Source: Massospora cicadina (Eukaryota > Entomophthoromycota > Entomophthoromycetes > Entomophthorales > Entomophthoraceae). From it: DNA of 64,000 nucleotides. The first letter of the stretch is position 1; the number at the start of each line of letters is the position of its first letter. The DNA is taken from positions 62,001-126,000 of the forward strand of contig JAKSZP010006617.1 of the NCBI GenBank assembly GCA_022478985.1, written 5' to 3'. The notes below the pieces were generated by a model, which was not told where the DNA came from, made no database searches, and saw only the letters and a list, made by a program, of their open reading frames with translations. The translations under genes and the position numbers were made by a program. Positions 42,813-56,150 of the stretch are shown here, in pieces.

Positions 42813-45800
42813 GGCTTCATTTTCTCGCTAGAAAAACCAAATATCAAAAATTTGGGTTGCCCAGAGCAGTAGGAACAGAAATTGCAATATAGACTTTGGG
42901 TTGGCTTGATCCTTCAAAATGGCTGAAGAGAGGCGATGGCAAGGCACTTTCACTTCTTCAGGGTCCATTAGATTCAAAATCTTGTGTTATAATAAAGAAA
43001 AACATAACTATGCTAAGAATAAAAATAGGACTTAATTCACTAGGGGAAATATAATATAATCATAATTTGTTGAAGCTGTCAATATTATAGGGTGACTAGG
43101 TAAACTATGGCGGATGGTGAGCTTAAATCCCCTTCATCCAGAATCTTCATTTCTCATTCAGTACAAGGGTAAAGCTGTATCCTTTTTACAATTGGCTTTG
43201 GGATTTTTGGACTTTCAGTGTGCAAGGGCATATGGATGGCGACCACAGGCATTAAGATGGAGTCTAATCTCATAACAATTCTTGAATTTCCTTTATTATT
43301 CTTGCCCTGTTAAGGGCAAAAGCTCATTTGATGAAATTACGTTCAAATTTGACAAGCTTGACTCCAGCGGAGGAAAATTAAACATATCTTTGGACTGATA
43401 CCATGATAGTTTGGGCCTTTCTTTAGTATGAATACTGATATCCCTACTTCAGATTAACCCGTAAATTTTCTCATAGGTGCCTTCAGTGAAGAACTACTGC
43501 TGAAAATCCATGATACCCAAAACGGTTATATAATCATATATAACAGATCATCTTTAACTATGAGAAGCTTGCATATTGCAAGTAGCTTCCCGCCCATGAG
43601 CTTAAGGGAGGTATTCAATCATTTTAGATATGCGCCACTTGTGAATAGAAAATACCCTCAATAAAATTTTCAAGTAAACGCTTAGATCTACAGGTAGTGA
43701 AAAAAGATTTTGGAATAGGGCTTTTTTGTCTTACTCTTACTTCCCATTAGAAAAAACAAAACTTTTCCATGCATACAAGATTTCTTTATTTAAAAGAAAC
43801 CGTCCATTATGGAGCCTTTATTTGAAAAACTCTCAGGAAACTAAAGTTGAAGCAATCTTGGCTTTTCAGAAATCATGCTGCTCAGTCCAGTATCTGGCTG
43901 CTTTAGAGGTTTACCCTCATACGAGAATAGCTGGATAAGTGTCAGGGATTGCACCAACTACCAGGAGATGATGGAAGAATTCCACAAGTTCCACCCCATG
44001 GCCTTACGTCCCCAGAAGATCTCAGCTATCCTGGACAGTAAGCTACCCAAAGCGCACAAAAATTTTGCGATTTCATAAGTCCCTAGCGGAGGAGAACCAC
44101 CTGATTATATAGGAAAAGGTAGTGTAAGTTCTGAGGATCAGACCCTATGCTTGAACAGTAAGAAGTTCCCGCAAAGAAACTAGAAGGGACCTAAGAAATC
44201 CGTTTTACCCCTCACCAATAAAGGAAATTTGACCATGTAGTGGATGAGTGGTAGGTCACAGCTTACCCCATTAAGGTTTCTCCCTTGCTGATTCTTCCTA
44301 CTATCTAGTAGTTGTTGAAAAGGATTAAGGGGCTGTGTACAAAGGTAATGGGAGCCAAAGCTATTGCCAGTATTCAGGTTGTTTTCCCCTCTAATGCCAT
44401 ATTTACCAGAAAATGGGTTTTGAGTCCCTATAAGGTGAATTAGCTGGATTATGTGAATATACACTAATCAGATCAGTATAAGCTCAGTACACATCTTAAG
44501 CCTTTTAACTCATCTGAGGGTGTAGCAAGTCCCTCCCCAGAAGGTTAGATACCAAACCCATTTAAATTAACAGATCTTTACCTTCACTGAAAGTGGGTGT
44601 GGCCTGACAGTTCTGTTATAAATTTCAGTGCAGTCCCTCAAGGCGAGGTTGACTGTAAAAGAATTTGGTAAATTTTTAATAGCGCCAATCTGTGCAAGGG
44701 TTGGAGTGATCCAACTTGCCTATTCAGATCATAATCATTATTGGATTTACATAATGTGTCACTCCATCAGGATCTTGCTATTTAAATTTCCTGGTCATAA
44801 TGAACCCCATAGATCCCCATGTATGGCTTAAAAGACAGCAGAAACCAACAGATTCTACTGTTGGTCCATTCTTTAAAATTATCATACTAAGTAAACCCTT
44901 AAAATTCCTTAAATTAACTTAAAAAATTATGGAACATATATTATAATTTATGTTCCCTGGTTCTTTTCAATAACTGGCAACAGTGGCGCTTGTCACTACG
45001 CTCTTACCTTCAGTCCCTAAATGGGACATACTTGTGCTTGTCCTCATTCTTTATTGACATGAAGCAATGCAAGCTTATCTTGTTGTTGGAATACTTTTAA
45101 CCAAAACTGCCTATTCAGAAGCTCTTCACATTTTTTATCTCCTACTGCAAAAGGTTCTCCCCTGATACAGCCCTTGACTTTGGGCCTACCATTCCTGGAT
45201 CCCAAGCCACACCTGTCACCATTATCTGGCTCATCCTTGGTGTATTGGTTTTTTCATCGTCAGTAACCAACCTCAAATTCTTTTTATTACCAAAAAACTT
45301 TAATTATTGTGGTTAGATATGCCTATGTTTTTTTATTTGGGTTCTTATTCATTCATACTAGCAGGCCATTTTTAGTTTTATGAGAAGTTTTCATGACAGC
45401 ATCACGGCCATTATGCACTTTACTAGCCATTGACCACTTACCAATGTGGGTTAAAGATATCTCTGTCCCTATTGACACAGTAAAGCTACGCCCTTGTACC
45501 TTTTCCTCTCCTTTATCACACAGCAAAGATACCTTAAAGTTCTACTTTTAGTTGATAAGTTAGGTTTTGAGTTGCAAATAGTGCAAGGATTAACTTCATT
45601 TATTAGCACCAGCCAAAATTTCAAGGCACCCTATAATTTTTTAAATAATGAGGTAGTGGAATGAGCAGATAATTACCCCTTATTTATTATTCAAAAAGAT
45701 GGCTGGTACAAATTTACTTAAATGGAATCACTATCCTCCCTCCACCTTACTGTTTTACTAAATAAGCTACCATTATGTAATCAAGATAAATCATTTCCAG

Positions 45801-46545
45801 GCCTGTTGGATTTTACACTGAAATCTGAATACAGGCACTTTCAAGCTCGCTTAGATATTGGAAGGTAAGCTGACTGGGTAGGACTTGACTTTATAAAAGG
45901 TTCAGTGTTCCTTATAGTTGAAGTTTAAAGAATAAATCAATTGAACTGCAGAAAAGTTTCACTTATTTGGAAATGAGCAGCACTGATTATGTTAAACTTT
46001 AAGGATCAGAATGAAGTCTAAGTAAATATCAAGGTTAAATATATAGCTTTAGAGATAAAATATATAAAGATATCAGAATAATTCAAGTAATGTGTCAAGA
46101 TCAATTAATCCTATCAGTGAATCGCGAGGAGAGCAATTCAGATTTGTTGACTTATTTGTTAGTTCATAATCCCGGTGTACATAGTACATTTTTCTTGTTT
46201 CTTTAGATATAATAAAATTAGATTTAAAAATAGGATCAATAGCGTTTCATGTTTAGATAATATTGTTTAATGTTATTATGGTATTAATAAATAAACAGAT
46301 GACACTAGCTTGAGCTTCACCCTTATAGGACAAATATGACAAGTCCCTCTATAGATAGAGCCTCGACCACCTTGAAGTGTACACCCACTGTTAGAGTCCT
46401 CTGATCATAAAAATGCTGAGCCAACAGTGAAGGGAGCTAGCTGATAGTGCCATTAGATTAAAAGCGCTTTCTGTTAAAGAAATTTTTATAACTATAACAA
46501 TAGAGACTGTATAATTTAATACTCATTAAACGTCTCTCTGTACCT
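42813..46545. other. Unassigned AT-rich DNA, probably gypsy-4 LTR and old debris
   Basis: The first part should be the gypsy-4 5' LTR, but no second copy exists to delimit it. Around 45560-45900 the plus strand has protein-like stretches (LVDKLGFELQIVQGLTSFIS, YPLFIIQKDGWYKF, LLDFTLKSEYRHFQARLDIG) separated by stops, which I cannot identify. No intact gene is seen. Confidence 0.4.
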
Positions 46546-46955
46546 TTAAAATCTTTGGATCTTGATTTGTTTCATCATCACTGCACTGGTGGGTGACTCA
46601 AAAGACTTGAAATCTCCTGTTGGTCCATATTGTGCCCCATATAAAGCAGGTTCTGATATTCCATCATGGATGTTGATCAGGGTATCATTGTAATAATTTT
46701 TTAGTATATATATTTGAGCATATGTCTCCATAAGACAAGGTCATAAGGGGCACTTTCAGAACTTACAGTGGCAGATAAAACAAACATATTGTTAAGGATT
46801 TTAGTGGTGATATAATTTAAACGCCCTCCTTCAGAATGAGTCTTAATGAAAATTGATCTACCACCTATTGATTCAATGGTAACAAATGGGAAAAAAAGGT
46901 TTTTAAAATAAAATCTATCAGAAGTAAATAGTCTAGTCTGGTCCACAATTGACAA
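46546..46955 (-). pseudogene. Unidentified coding-like region
   Basis: Two minus-strand frames overlap. 46955-46701 contains FTSDRFYFKNLFFPFVTIES and GGRLNYITTKILNNMFVLSA; 46731-46546 starts METYAQIYILKNYYND and ends with KSFESPTSAVMMKQIKIQ. They have ordinary protein composition, and GTAAGT after VLSAT could be a splice donor. I do not recognise the protein. It could be a fragment of a host gene or of a decayed element. Confidence 0.3.
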
Positions 46956-48359
46956 GATTGATAAAACTGTACCCCAAAGCCCAGAGCTTAACCCAGAAGT
47001 CCCAGTACAATGGAGTCACAATAAATTAGACGTTGAAAAATACTGACCACTGCTTAGCCCTCATTTGAATGTGAAGGTAATTTTTTGATTGAGGAGGACC
47101 AAGATACACTCTAGGTCACAGGACATTCACTTACCCTATAAATGTTAAAGTATATTTTTCCCAATAAAGTGTTTCAAACTTCATACTGTATCCTGATTAG
47201 CATATTTATGTTTTCTTATATTTTACAAAAGAGTTCATAATAGTCATGACTTCAGAAAACATAACTATAGACCACGCTGAAGGTGATGGTGCTTGGCTAT
47301 CGCCTTCTAGTACCCAAGCCACTACATAAATCCATTTTGAAGGGAAGTATATCTTCAAAAAGTTCACTTATAAGCAACAATAGATAAAAATGCTTTGTTT
47401 CACTATTGTGGTAATCCAAGAAGGATCTTGACACCTACAACATAGCATGATGCTGCCTTTCAACTTGTTTGTCAACATATAAGAAATAGAGGAATTTTTT
47501 AGCAAGATATTAAAATCTGGGTGACGCTAACTTTAAAGAATTTAATTAATTATGAGTTTAGTAGAGGGAGAATCGAGTAACAAGTATAAGAACTACTGGA
47601 AGAAGAAAGGTCTCATTTTTTACAAAAATCAGGTATGGGTCCTGGCCCACAAACTACAGGATAAGTAATTAGAAAATCATAATACCTTGGGGAAAACCTG
47701 TGGTTTAGAAAATTGTGAAACTTTATTGTGGAGGTACTCCTGAGAAGCATGAATGGAACTGTAAGAGGCTACATCATGCGTTGCCTTGCCTATGCCCTGT
47801 TGAAACGCTCAAGAAATAAACCTGCGTGGAAAACTCAAGCTTGTGAAGATTTCTAAGCTCCCATAGTGAGTCATAAGTGTAGACTAAAAACCAGCCCACC
47901 AAAATTAAAAGATTTAATGTTGTTATGGTGGTGGTTGATAGGCTCTTTAGGTATGCGGAGCTTTTCCCTGCATGACCAAGATAATAATGAGAGATTTGCC
48001 AGAGATTTTTATGAAGGAGGTATATTCAAGACATTGTGTTAGGTTTTAATGGTTGACTAAGATAATAAACCCTATAAGAAACCATCAGTTCTGATATAAT
48101 ATCTATTTATTACATCCCTTGATTCTTCCTGAAATAACTAGCAAAATCTGATATAAGATACCCTTAGAGCTGCAAAATATTCTATTTTATGTTTGAAAAT
48201 TTAAATTTATTGATCCTTAAAATAAACAGATGATCATAACCGTTGATGTCTAAATATGGGCACATTTGGGTGCAACAAGTGGGTTATTGAACTAGCATAA
48301 TTGCATCTCAAATCTAAAAAAGTATATGAGGTGGGTAGACCTAGGAAGAATTTTTACGG
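46956..48359. other. AT-rich DNA with nothing recognised
   Basis: No long open frame, repeat or RNA gene is seen on either strand. Confidence 0.5.
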
Positions 48360-48443
48360 CAAGCTTTTAGAAAGTACTGGTTTTGAACCTGTGTTAAACA
48401 AAATCTGTATTATATCTGAAGCAGGAATTACCCCGCCAGGACT
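48360..48443 (-). repeat. tRNA-like SINE-2, B-box half, at the LINE-B copy 2 target
   Basis: The minus strand reads GTCCTGGCGGGGTAATTCCT, GCTTC..., TTTAACACAGGTTCAAAACC, matching 13145-13200. The A-box half is on the other side of LINE-B copy 2 at 56111-56150. Confidence 0.55.
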
Positions 48444-48549
48444 TTTTAAAGCTCCATACTTTATTTAAGATAACATAAAAGAATTGAAACGTGAGCAAGA
48501 GGGATTGGCAGAAATACAATTTAAGCTTAAATCGCAGACTTAGTAAGAT

Positions 48550-51500
48550 GCTGCTAGATGGGTAGCATATATGACCATTCCTAGTTAGCAATCACCATCT
48601 CTAGCTACAGTTCTAGCATCAAAAGATGTTCTCGCCATATGAGCTTTATATTTTGGGTTGCTTCGTTGCATTTGACAATTACTCTGGGGAAAAGCCAGGC
48701 GTGAGGCATTATGTACATTAGAATTAAGCGCAAATATTGAGATATTCTTGAGCTGTTTGGAAATGAGCCAAATCATTTTTAGAAACTTTTTGTAATGGTG
48801 GCGTTTGTGGATCGACTTCTTGGCCATGATCACCAAGTAAATTATCCATATAATATATTTATAAAAAAAGGCTCAGAGCTGTTTTTCCTGGTTGCATAGG
48901 GTTTTTGTAAAGAATCAGTATTGTGAGGGATGCAGTCCGCCAATGACAATTTTGCTGGAAAGGAGGTGCCTCATGGTAGATAAGTACCATTTGAATACAG
49001 CACATTATAAGTAGCGATGACTGAGATCCACTTTGACTAGGCATATACCAGCAGTCTTTATAGGGGCAATCTGGGTCGTTGTGCTTGCCCAACTTAATAG
49101 CGCAGTGTAAAACCACCAAGTGATTGACAAATGGTTAAAGGATATCAATTTGGAATACAAGCAAGACACTAACTACCTGAGGTTGTAATTATTAATATTC
49201 TCTTAATCTGCCAAGTTGTTTAGTTTTAATGTCTCGTTAGTGATTCTAGCAATGGGTTAGGGATATTTCCTGAGTTGGATCAGCTCAGATTTATAGCAAA
49301 GTTTTATAACCCTATTGAAAATTTGATACCAATTTTATTTTGATCCCCCATGTTGTTGTTAGATTTGTTTCTAAATTGCAATATTTGATGTACTATCGTG
49401 TCTTATCAGTGTCCAACAATGATGGTTTGACTGACCAGCCACCTAGCTGCACTTCCCAGTTGCACAGCTTCCAGTAGTAGGGGCTCTCCCACCAGTGGGC
49501 AGTTTTGGGTGGGCTGTCATCCATTCTCATAGGAAACGCAAAAAGATAGGTTTACAGTTGTCCCCAACTTCATGCCCAGTTGATTCCCATGCAATGTCCG
49601 TGCAGAGCATATGAATCTGAAACATGCTGTGGAATGATTTTGTCCATATCTTCCATGCATGGGCTCTGAAGTTCACAAGGCCCATACCCCCTTCCCTCTT
49701 AGGCTTGAAGAGTGTTTCAAGGGTTATTGGCAATGCTTTTGACTTGTACCATAAATATTTTTGGAGGAGCTTCTTCGTTTTTCTTTCTAGTATCAGGCTC
49801 ATTAGCATTATGTGAGAGACCTACTAGAGCTTTGACAGGATGTATATGTTGATTTATTGAGACTTTCCTTTGAGGCTTAGACATGCATGATTCCTGTAGG
49901 CCATTCAGTTTGACATTCTGATGAGCACCGCATGCTCCATTTCCTTTCCCGCCAGACCCTTTTTGTTTAATAAAACCCCCAAATAGTGGAGCATCTTCGT
50001 TAATCTGAGGGGGTCAGGCCAGCTGGCAGATAAACTTTAGACTACCAACCTTTATTAGGGTTATCTTCTCAATAGTAATTTTTGCATTTGATGCCAACTG
50101 ATAAAAGGTGAGAAGCTGCTCAGCAGCTTGAAGCTCATCCTTGGAGTCAATTCCCACAACTGTGTCATCTTTAAAGGCCTGCATTCTGACTACTCTTTGA
50201 CTGGGTGGACTAAGCCCCAGAGCTTTTCATCTGCTTTTGCTAAAAAGATGTTTAGATGAAGTTGAAAGGGATTGACGACATAGGATTACCTTAATGGAGG
50301 CCCTGCTGACTGAAATAGCGTCAATCAGGCCATCAGCAGCAATAATCTTATTAGTTAGATCTGAATACAAAGTGGATATCTAGGTTAAAAAGCCATTGGG
50401 GATTCAAATTCTCACATTGCCACATGCAGGAAAGGGCATGATACCTAATCATAGACCTTCTCCATGTTTAAAACATGAGGTAGCCATCTTAGGATCCTTG
50501 CATGTCCTTCAGGAGGTTTTGGCTGGAGCTGATAGCTCTCAGATCATGTGCCCCTTGATAAACCCATTTTAGGCCTTGTGGATGAAGCGCAGCGCCATTG
50601 TCATTAGGTGGTAAAATAAGATTTTTGTAAGTAACATGTAGTTGGCATTAAAAAGGTATATTGGGTGCCAGTTTTGAAGGTTCCTTTGAGTTTTGTTCTT
50701 GTACAGAAGCACAATACGTGTTTCTTGGCCACCAGTAATTTGGTGTTTAGTTTGAAGGCAGTATTTAAACATTTGGGCGAGTTCCAGCGTGATTTAGTCA
50801 TGGATAGCATTTAGCATCTCCATGCACATGTTGTTGGGGCCCAGTGCCTTCCCCTTTTATGACTATTTAGATGTTCACTTCACTTCAGCAATGGTGATTT
50901 TGAATGTGAGATTCCGGCTATTCTTGGCCAATAATTCCACTAACTTTAGCTTATCCAGGTCAATAAGGAGATTTTCGTTAATCTTCTCAGCTTTGGAGTA
51001 TCAAAAAGTTCGCCATAGAAGTGTTTGATTTTGCACTTATTTACTTTGGGGTTGGAGGACATTTTGCTAGAGAAAATTATAACTTGCGTATCTTTACCCA
51101 GGATCAGATTTCCTTGATGTGAGCTAAAACTCATAGATCACTATCCCCACTAGACTTGGTCACCAGTAGGTGGCGTTTAGTCAGCGATTGGAATCCTATT
51201 AACTAAGAAGAGCTCAGTAGTACTTATACATCTTCCTATAGTCACTTCACCAGAAATTGCTGTCCCGCTAAAGAGCTTCTTGGCAGCCAAGATATTCTTC
51301 AACTATCTTACAAGTTCATTTCAGTTGCAGTTGTAGGTTTTTTTTAATTGGTTCTATCACATTTTAGAATTTCCTTATTTTTCACCCAACGTTCAAGGGA
51401 TCTTTTTCTGGTTTGCTTGTCCAGATAAGAAATTATTCAATCAAACCTATTTTATAATAGTCTTCCAAAATTTGATGTCTCTTAGCATAGATGGCGAGAT

Positions 51501-52240
51501 CATCACTTGTGGCACTTTGGGGGCTCACCCAAATTGATAGCAAGTTGTATGATCACATCGTCTTTCTCTGTTCTTAGGCTGACCTCACTGTTTAAGGCTA
51601 GTGACTTTAGGTCAAATGAGACCAAGGTGTAGTCCAACTAGGATCCAATCATTGGATATCCATTACTATTGTATGTACACCATGTAAGGTTTGTGGGGTC
51701 ATCATCATCTTCAGTTATCATCAGGCACATCCAAAAATATAAGGTATTCAAGAAAATCATTGTCCCTCCTGTTAGCCCACTTGCGCGTCAGGAATGCATT
51801 CTGTTTTTCTTTTATCCAACCAATGAGACTCTTGATATCATTGTACCATCTTCAGCTTGCATCATTGATAGGTTATTCAAAATTTGCAGTTTTTTGATAT
51901 TTACCTATGCATACACTGAAAACTCTTGAAGACTTCTACTGGTGTCCCTATTGGTGGACTTTGCCACTCGGATCTGGCCAGAGAAAAACTCTATACAAAT
52001 TCCAAACCCAGGTTTCCATTGAAAGCGACTATTGTGACATAGTTTGTCCATAGGGCTTGTCGACTGAAATGTAAGGACTATGGGTGATTTTTAGCTTTAC
52101 AGATTGAGCTCAGTACCAGGTCTTTCTAGAAATAAGCTTATGTTTCAAAAAACATTAGGTTGTTATTATAATTAGTTTTTAAGTGATGTATTATCCTTGC
52201 CCTCATCTGAATTCTAGCCATCCCCTTAGCATCTGTTGCA
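48550..52240 (-). pseudogene. LINE-B copy 2 ORF2 remnant
   Basis: Pieces recognised on the minus strand: the endonuclease start around 52230 (GMARIQMRARIIHHLKTNYN), RT parts LQNWHPIYLFNANYMLLTKI (50695), EGGMGLVNFRAHAWKIWTKS (49700), and the C-terminal part ending TVARDGDC (48590), parallel to TVASDGNH in copy 1. It is broken in every domain. Confidence 0.7.
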
Positions 52241-53046
52241 TTAATAAGATCAGTTGCCTGACCAATGAGTATGAGGCTTATCAGGGTTATGTAATGAGTT
52301 GAGGATGAAGGTTGTCTTTTTATATAGTGGTATATGCCAAAGCAAGGCGAGTATTAGACAATTTTTTGGGGCAGTTGGTGAAAAAGGATCCTTTTTTCAG
52401 GCCATTTTGCGCAGTGGGAACTCTAAAGCCATCCCAATTTCTTAAAAAATTGATATAAATGTAGGTTTCAGCATGAATGTGGGCAATTTTTTAGAGAGGA
52501 AGATTATGCGGTTCTCTTGGCATTGAACACTGAGCAACCTTTGGGAGTGCTAGGTAGTTTTTTTGGAGATAAGTTGCTTTTATTATTTGGATTGGTCAAT
52601 TTTATTTCTTATTAGCTGTGGAGTGTGGCTAGTTGCTGGCTTAAGATTTTATGGCACAATTTCGCAGGTGAAGTTATTATTAAAGGAAGGTTTATTAGTA
52701 TAGTAGTCATTTTCAATCTTGTCTTTGGCCTACAAGCTTTCTTAGGCGTTTTTTAAGATCAGCCTTCTGCCAACGCTCTTTAACCTTTTTCACCCAATCC
52801 ACTTGGGTCAGATGAGACGCTTCAGGTTTAGGGCACAAACTCTTATTAATCTTGTATGCTACAATCTCATAAATATAAATACTCGTCCTCAGCCTTGAGG
52901 CGCTTTTCTGGTACACATGCTCATGCATACTTATGAGCAGCGTCAAGCTCTTTCTGTTGTCAGGACATATCCACAAACTCCATGATGTTTCTTGGAGGCC
53001 ATTTACTTGGCCTTGTGCTAGAGGAATATTTTTTATCTGATTAAGG

Positions 53047-53265
53047 TTATCCTGCCGACGGGATTGGTATTGTACTAGTGGGGTAATTTCTCATCTTGTG
53101 ATGGCATTGAGACATTCTATGACCAGTATGAAAAAAATGGCATACCTTTTTGGTGTCTTCTTGTTTAACATAGACAACCCGAGTGAGGCTCAGGATCTGG
53201 ATAAATATGGGCAAGGCAATCTTATTGGCTTTCATTAATGAGGCCAGTTTGTAAAGCGCCTCCAC
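53047..53265 (-). pseudogene. LINE-B copy 2 ORF1 zinc-knuckle remnant
   Basis: MEALYKLASLMKANKIALPI, RVVYVKQEDTKKVCHFFHTG and HRMSQCHH align with copy 1 (QTVEALYKPAPWLKPNKIAL ... VCQFCYQTSHTMVQCHH). The second Cys of the knuckle is replaced by Phe and one residue is deleted, so it could not hold zinc. Confidence 0.7.
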
Positions 53266-53559
53266 TGTTTGGGGATGCAGGCACTTGGCAATATATCAAA
53301 TAATATTATCAGAAATTCACACACTTTTCCATAGTACAATAATCCAGTTTGGTTTGATTTATGAATCCATTCATGTTTGTAGTCCATTAATAGGTTATAT
53401 AAGGTAACCCACTGGGAAAATATTGGTGTAACAGGTCGTCTTCATTAGCAGATAGGCTCCCTTATACTAAATTCTGACTTTGAGGAATTTTTAGGTGAGC
53501 TCACCAGGATCAAAATTTCAATTTATCTCTGCACTCCTGAACCCTGCGGTGGTTGTAAT

Positions 53560-55310
53560 CACCACGGACAGGACTTTATAAAGCTCCTGATAAAATGCAA
53601 TGATCATATATGACCACTCTTTATCCTCAACAGCTGAAGATGAATATGTATTTCATCCTATAGGTAGGACTTTAGAGCTTAGTGGTCCGAGAATCCATAT
53701 CTGATAAACAACTAAATAAAGTCAATAGGGCTACCAGAGCCATTACACAGTGGCTCTTTGTGTTGAGCAGTAGCAGCTCTATAAGACTTCCTTTCAGTTG
53801 ATGGCTTTGAGGTATCAGCTGGAGTCTCACCATTAAGAATCTAGTTTATCAATTCAAGAAGGCTGTGGCCACAGCTCAAGAAAGCCCTGACTTGGTGCAT
53901 ATTGATGTCTCATTTTGTGATGTTGTGGGCCTTTGCTGACCAACCTATAGTTCCTGCTATCCTTGCGCATCATCAGAGGAGAAGTCAAGGCAATATCAAA
54001 GGAGGGCGGCTTTGGGGACACATGCTTGATGAAGACTTAATTGTAGGATCTTGAGGGTTTTGGAGTTACCTAGGCAAAAGCCACTAACGGTTATGCTGTT
54101 CCAACTTGCATTGGTAAAGAAGTGTGCCGTTTTGTCTTGTATGTTATCTTTAAACCACTGGAAAAATTCCGACATAAAGAAACCTTCAGCGGCATTGGGC
54201 CCATAAGTAAGGGTTCTGTGAGTGACTTTTTTTAGTCCCTATTGCTACAACTCAAATTCCAGTTTGTAGCTAGTCCCATACAAGTTCATGGTAGTAGTCT
54301 AGCGCATTAGTGCTGCAGCCTAAGGCAAGATCTAATACTTGATCCATGGGTGGGTATTTTTTAAGTAAATCATGACGCATCCCAGTCTGGTGCAACAGCT
54401 AGTGTTGCGTGGACCCTCCAGCCTATCCATTTGTCCAGAGGGAAGGAGAAACTTCAGAGGGCTTCATAATGTCTTTTTTTTACACCCAGGTTTGCCCAGT
54501 TTCATTTTTAGGTCAATACTGGACCCAATACAAATCCAATACCTTATTTCAAGAGGAGTGAAGCTGTTTGTGCTCCAGTTAATTGCATCTTTAAATGACT
54601 AATCCTGGAAGGCCCCTCTCCACAGCTTTTTACTTCATTTGACCAACTTTAAGTAAGTTAGATGCAGTTTTCAGTGGGATTCTGGTTTACACCCAGTACG
54701 AGGCTTCAGTAGTCATGAATCCAGCTGTGATACATAGCATAAATTTCTCTGAGGAAAAGGTTTTATTATATTAGTTGAGCGCCATATCAGCTTAGTTGGC
54801 ATGACGCGCCCAATATAGTGCAATTGAGGCGTTTGAAAAGCATTTGACATAAGAATTTAGTTCTTTTGGGAGAAAGTCCTAAGCTCTTTACAGACAGTGA
54901 CAATTGGTAGGAATGCCAGCTTTAAATATACTCCATGATATTATGGAGATTGTTCGAATCTTTGAGCCAGGCTTTAGTGCCAGTGGATTTTATATCCTCG
55001 CGGACTGCAGCTTCACTGTGTAGTGATTATTGGGCAACTTCACCCATTCAAGGGTGTCCAAAGTATGGACACGTGAAGAATTGAAGAAGATGGCCATCTC
55101 AAGATATATCTAAGTGTTGAGCTTTCTCTTGGATGCTTTGGTGAAAACTTATCTTTGAGCCATAGTGTAGCTGTAGCAGGGATTATTGTCTTCCTGATTA
55201 CTTAATGGCAGGAGAAATTGGAATTAAAAGGCTTCCCATTGTTTATTGTCGCAGGCAGAGATGCCTTTGCATGAAAGCATGTCCTTTTGAGTTGGAGTAT
55301 ATTTCACAGG
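53560..55310 (-). pseudogene. LINE-B copy 2 Trp-repeat array remnant
   Basis: The minus strand around 54850-54680 reads NASIALYWARHAN*ADMALN, then *YNKTFSSEKFMLCITAGFM, TTEASYWV, in step with NVSMALKWARHSILVDMALE and following residues in copy 1. REDIKSTGTKAWLKDSNN (about 55005) matches RKDLKLADAKAWMEAGIN. The 13-residue period is still visible, and several Trp codons have become stops. Confidence 0.65.
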
Positions 55311-56110
55311 AATGTTGCAGGTAAATTTGCTGATTGATGCCTTGTTTGTGTTGGTGGATATGGGATCATTTTATCAAAACTTTTGTTTTCTCTCTGATTA
55401 TGATTGGCTATGCAAAATTTTGGATTCAGATCTGGACATGACATTTACTTTGTCAGGGGTTTTGCCCAATGAACTGAAATCAAACATGGTAGTTGATTGG
55501 CTGCATGGAGAATCCCTTAGTGCATATGTTTGAAAACTCTCCACCTGAACTGAACTATTTTCATTAAGTTTGGCATGGACAAGATTGTTGTTTTCAGAAA
55601 TTGAATAGATACTCTGAGTGTGGGTTTATGAGGGATCCCTGACAGTTAGCGCTGTGGTGGCTTTATCTAAGCGGATCCAGGGACATTGTGAGCTGATTTC
55701 GCCGTAGCAGTGTCTTCCTTTCATACCAGTTGGTCAATGTATTTTATTAAAGGTGATTATACCTCTAAAGCCGTCTCAGAAAAAGTTTTGTTCACGTTAA
55801 ACATGAGATTAATGTAAAATTGTAAAGTTTTGATTGAGCATCATGCCATTAGCTGTTGTCTTTTTGGAATAAAGTCCTCTTGAAGATAAATCCATTGGCA
55901 GAGTGATTCAATTGTACAAATTAGAGGTTTTGCAGCAGGCCTGCCATATCTATGTGCTGGGAACTGATGGGAGAAGTTAACTACTGTACCAAAACACTAT
56001 CTGAGTTGCAGGTAAACTTCTAGATTGGTGCAGTAATCATTCACTATAAAAAGTATTTACTAATTTTTTCTGTTAACCTTTTTTAAAAAGTGATGTTTAT
56101 GTGAAAAAGC

Positions 56111-56150
56111 TTTCCTCCATGCTAACCACTCTTGCACCATGTTTCTAAAT
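56111..56150 (-). repeat. tRNA-like SINE-2, A-box half
   Basis: The minus strand reads GCAAGAGTGGTTAGCATGGAGG, an A-box-like string matching GGTGGTTAGCCTGG of the SINE-2 family. With 48360-48443 it rebuilds one SINE split by LINE-B copy 2. Confidence 0.5.

Larger units (their letters stand above)
48444..56110 (-). mobile_element. LINE-B copy 2, decayed
   Basis: It has the same order as copy 1: 3' end AAATAAAGTATGGAGCTTTA at 48444-48465, ORF2, CCHC region, Trp-repeat array, and a 5' end near 56110 (AAAAAGTGATGTTTATGTGA). It is shorter because the 1-kb block with the minisatellite is absent. It has many more stops than copy 1, so it is older. Boundaries are taken from alignment by eye to copy 1. 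Confidence 0.72.

Noticed and set aside
48444..56110. Exact target duplication for LINE-B copy 2
   Set aside because: AGCATGGAGG and AGTCCTGGCGGG are similar but not identical, so only the split SINE supports the boundaries.
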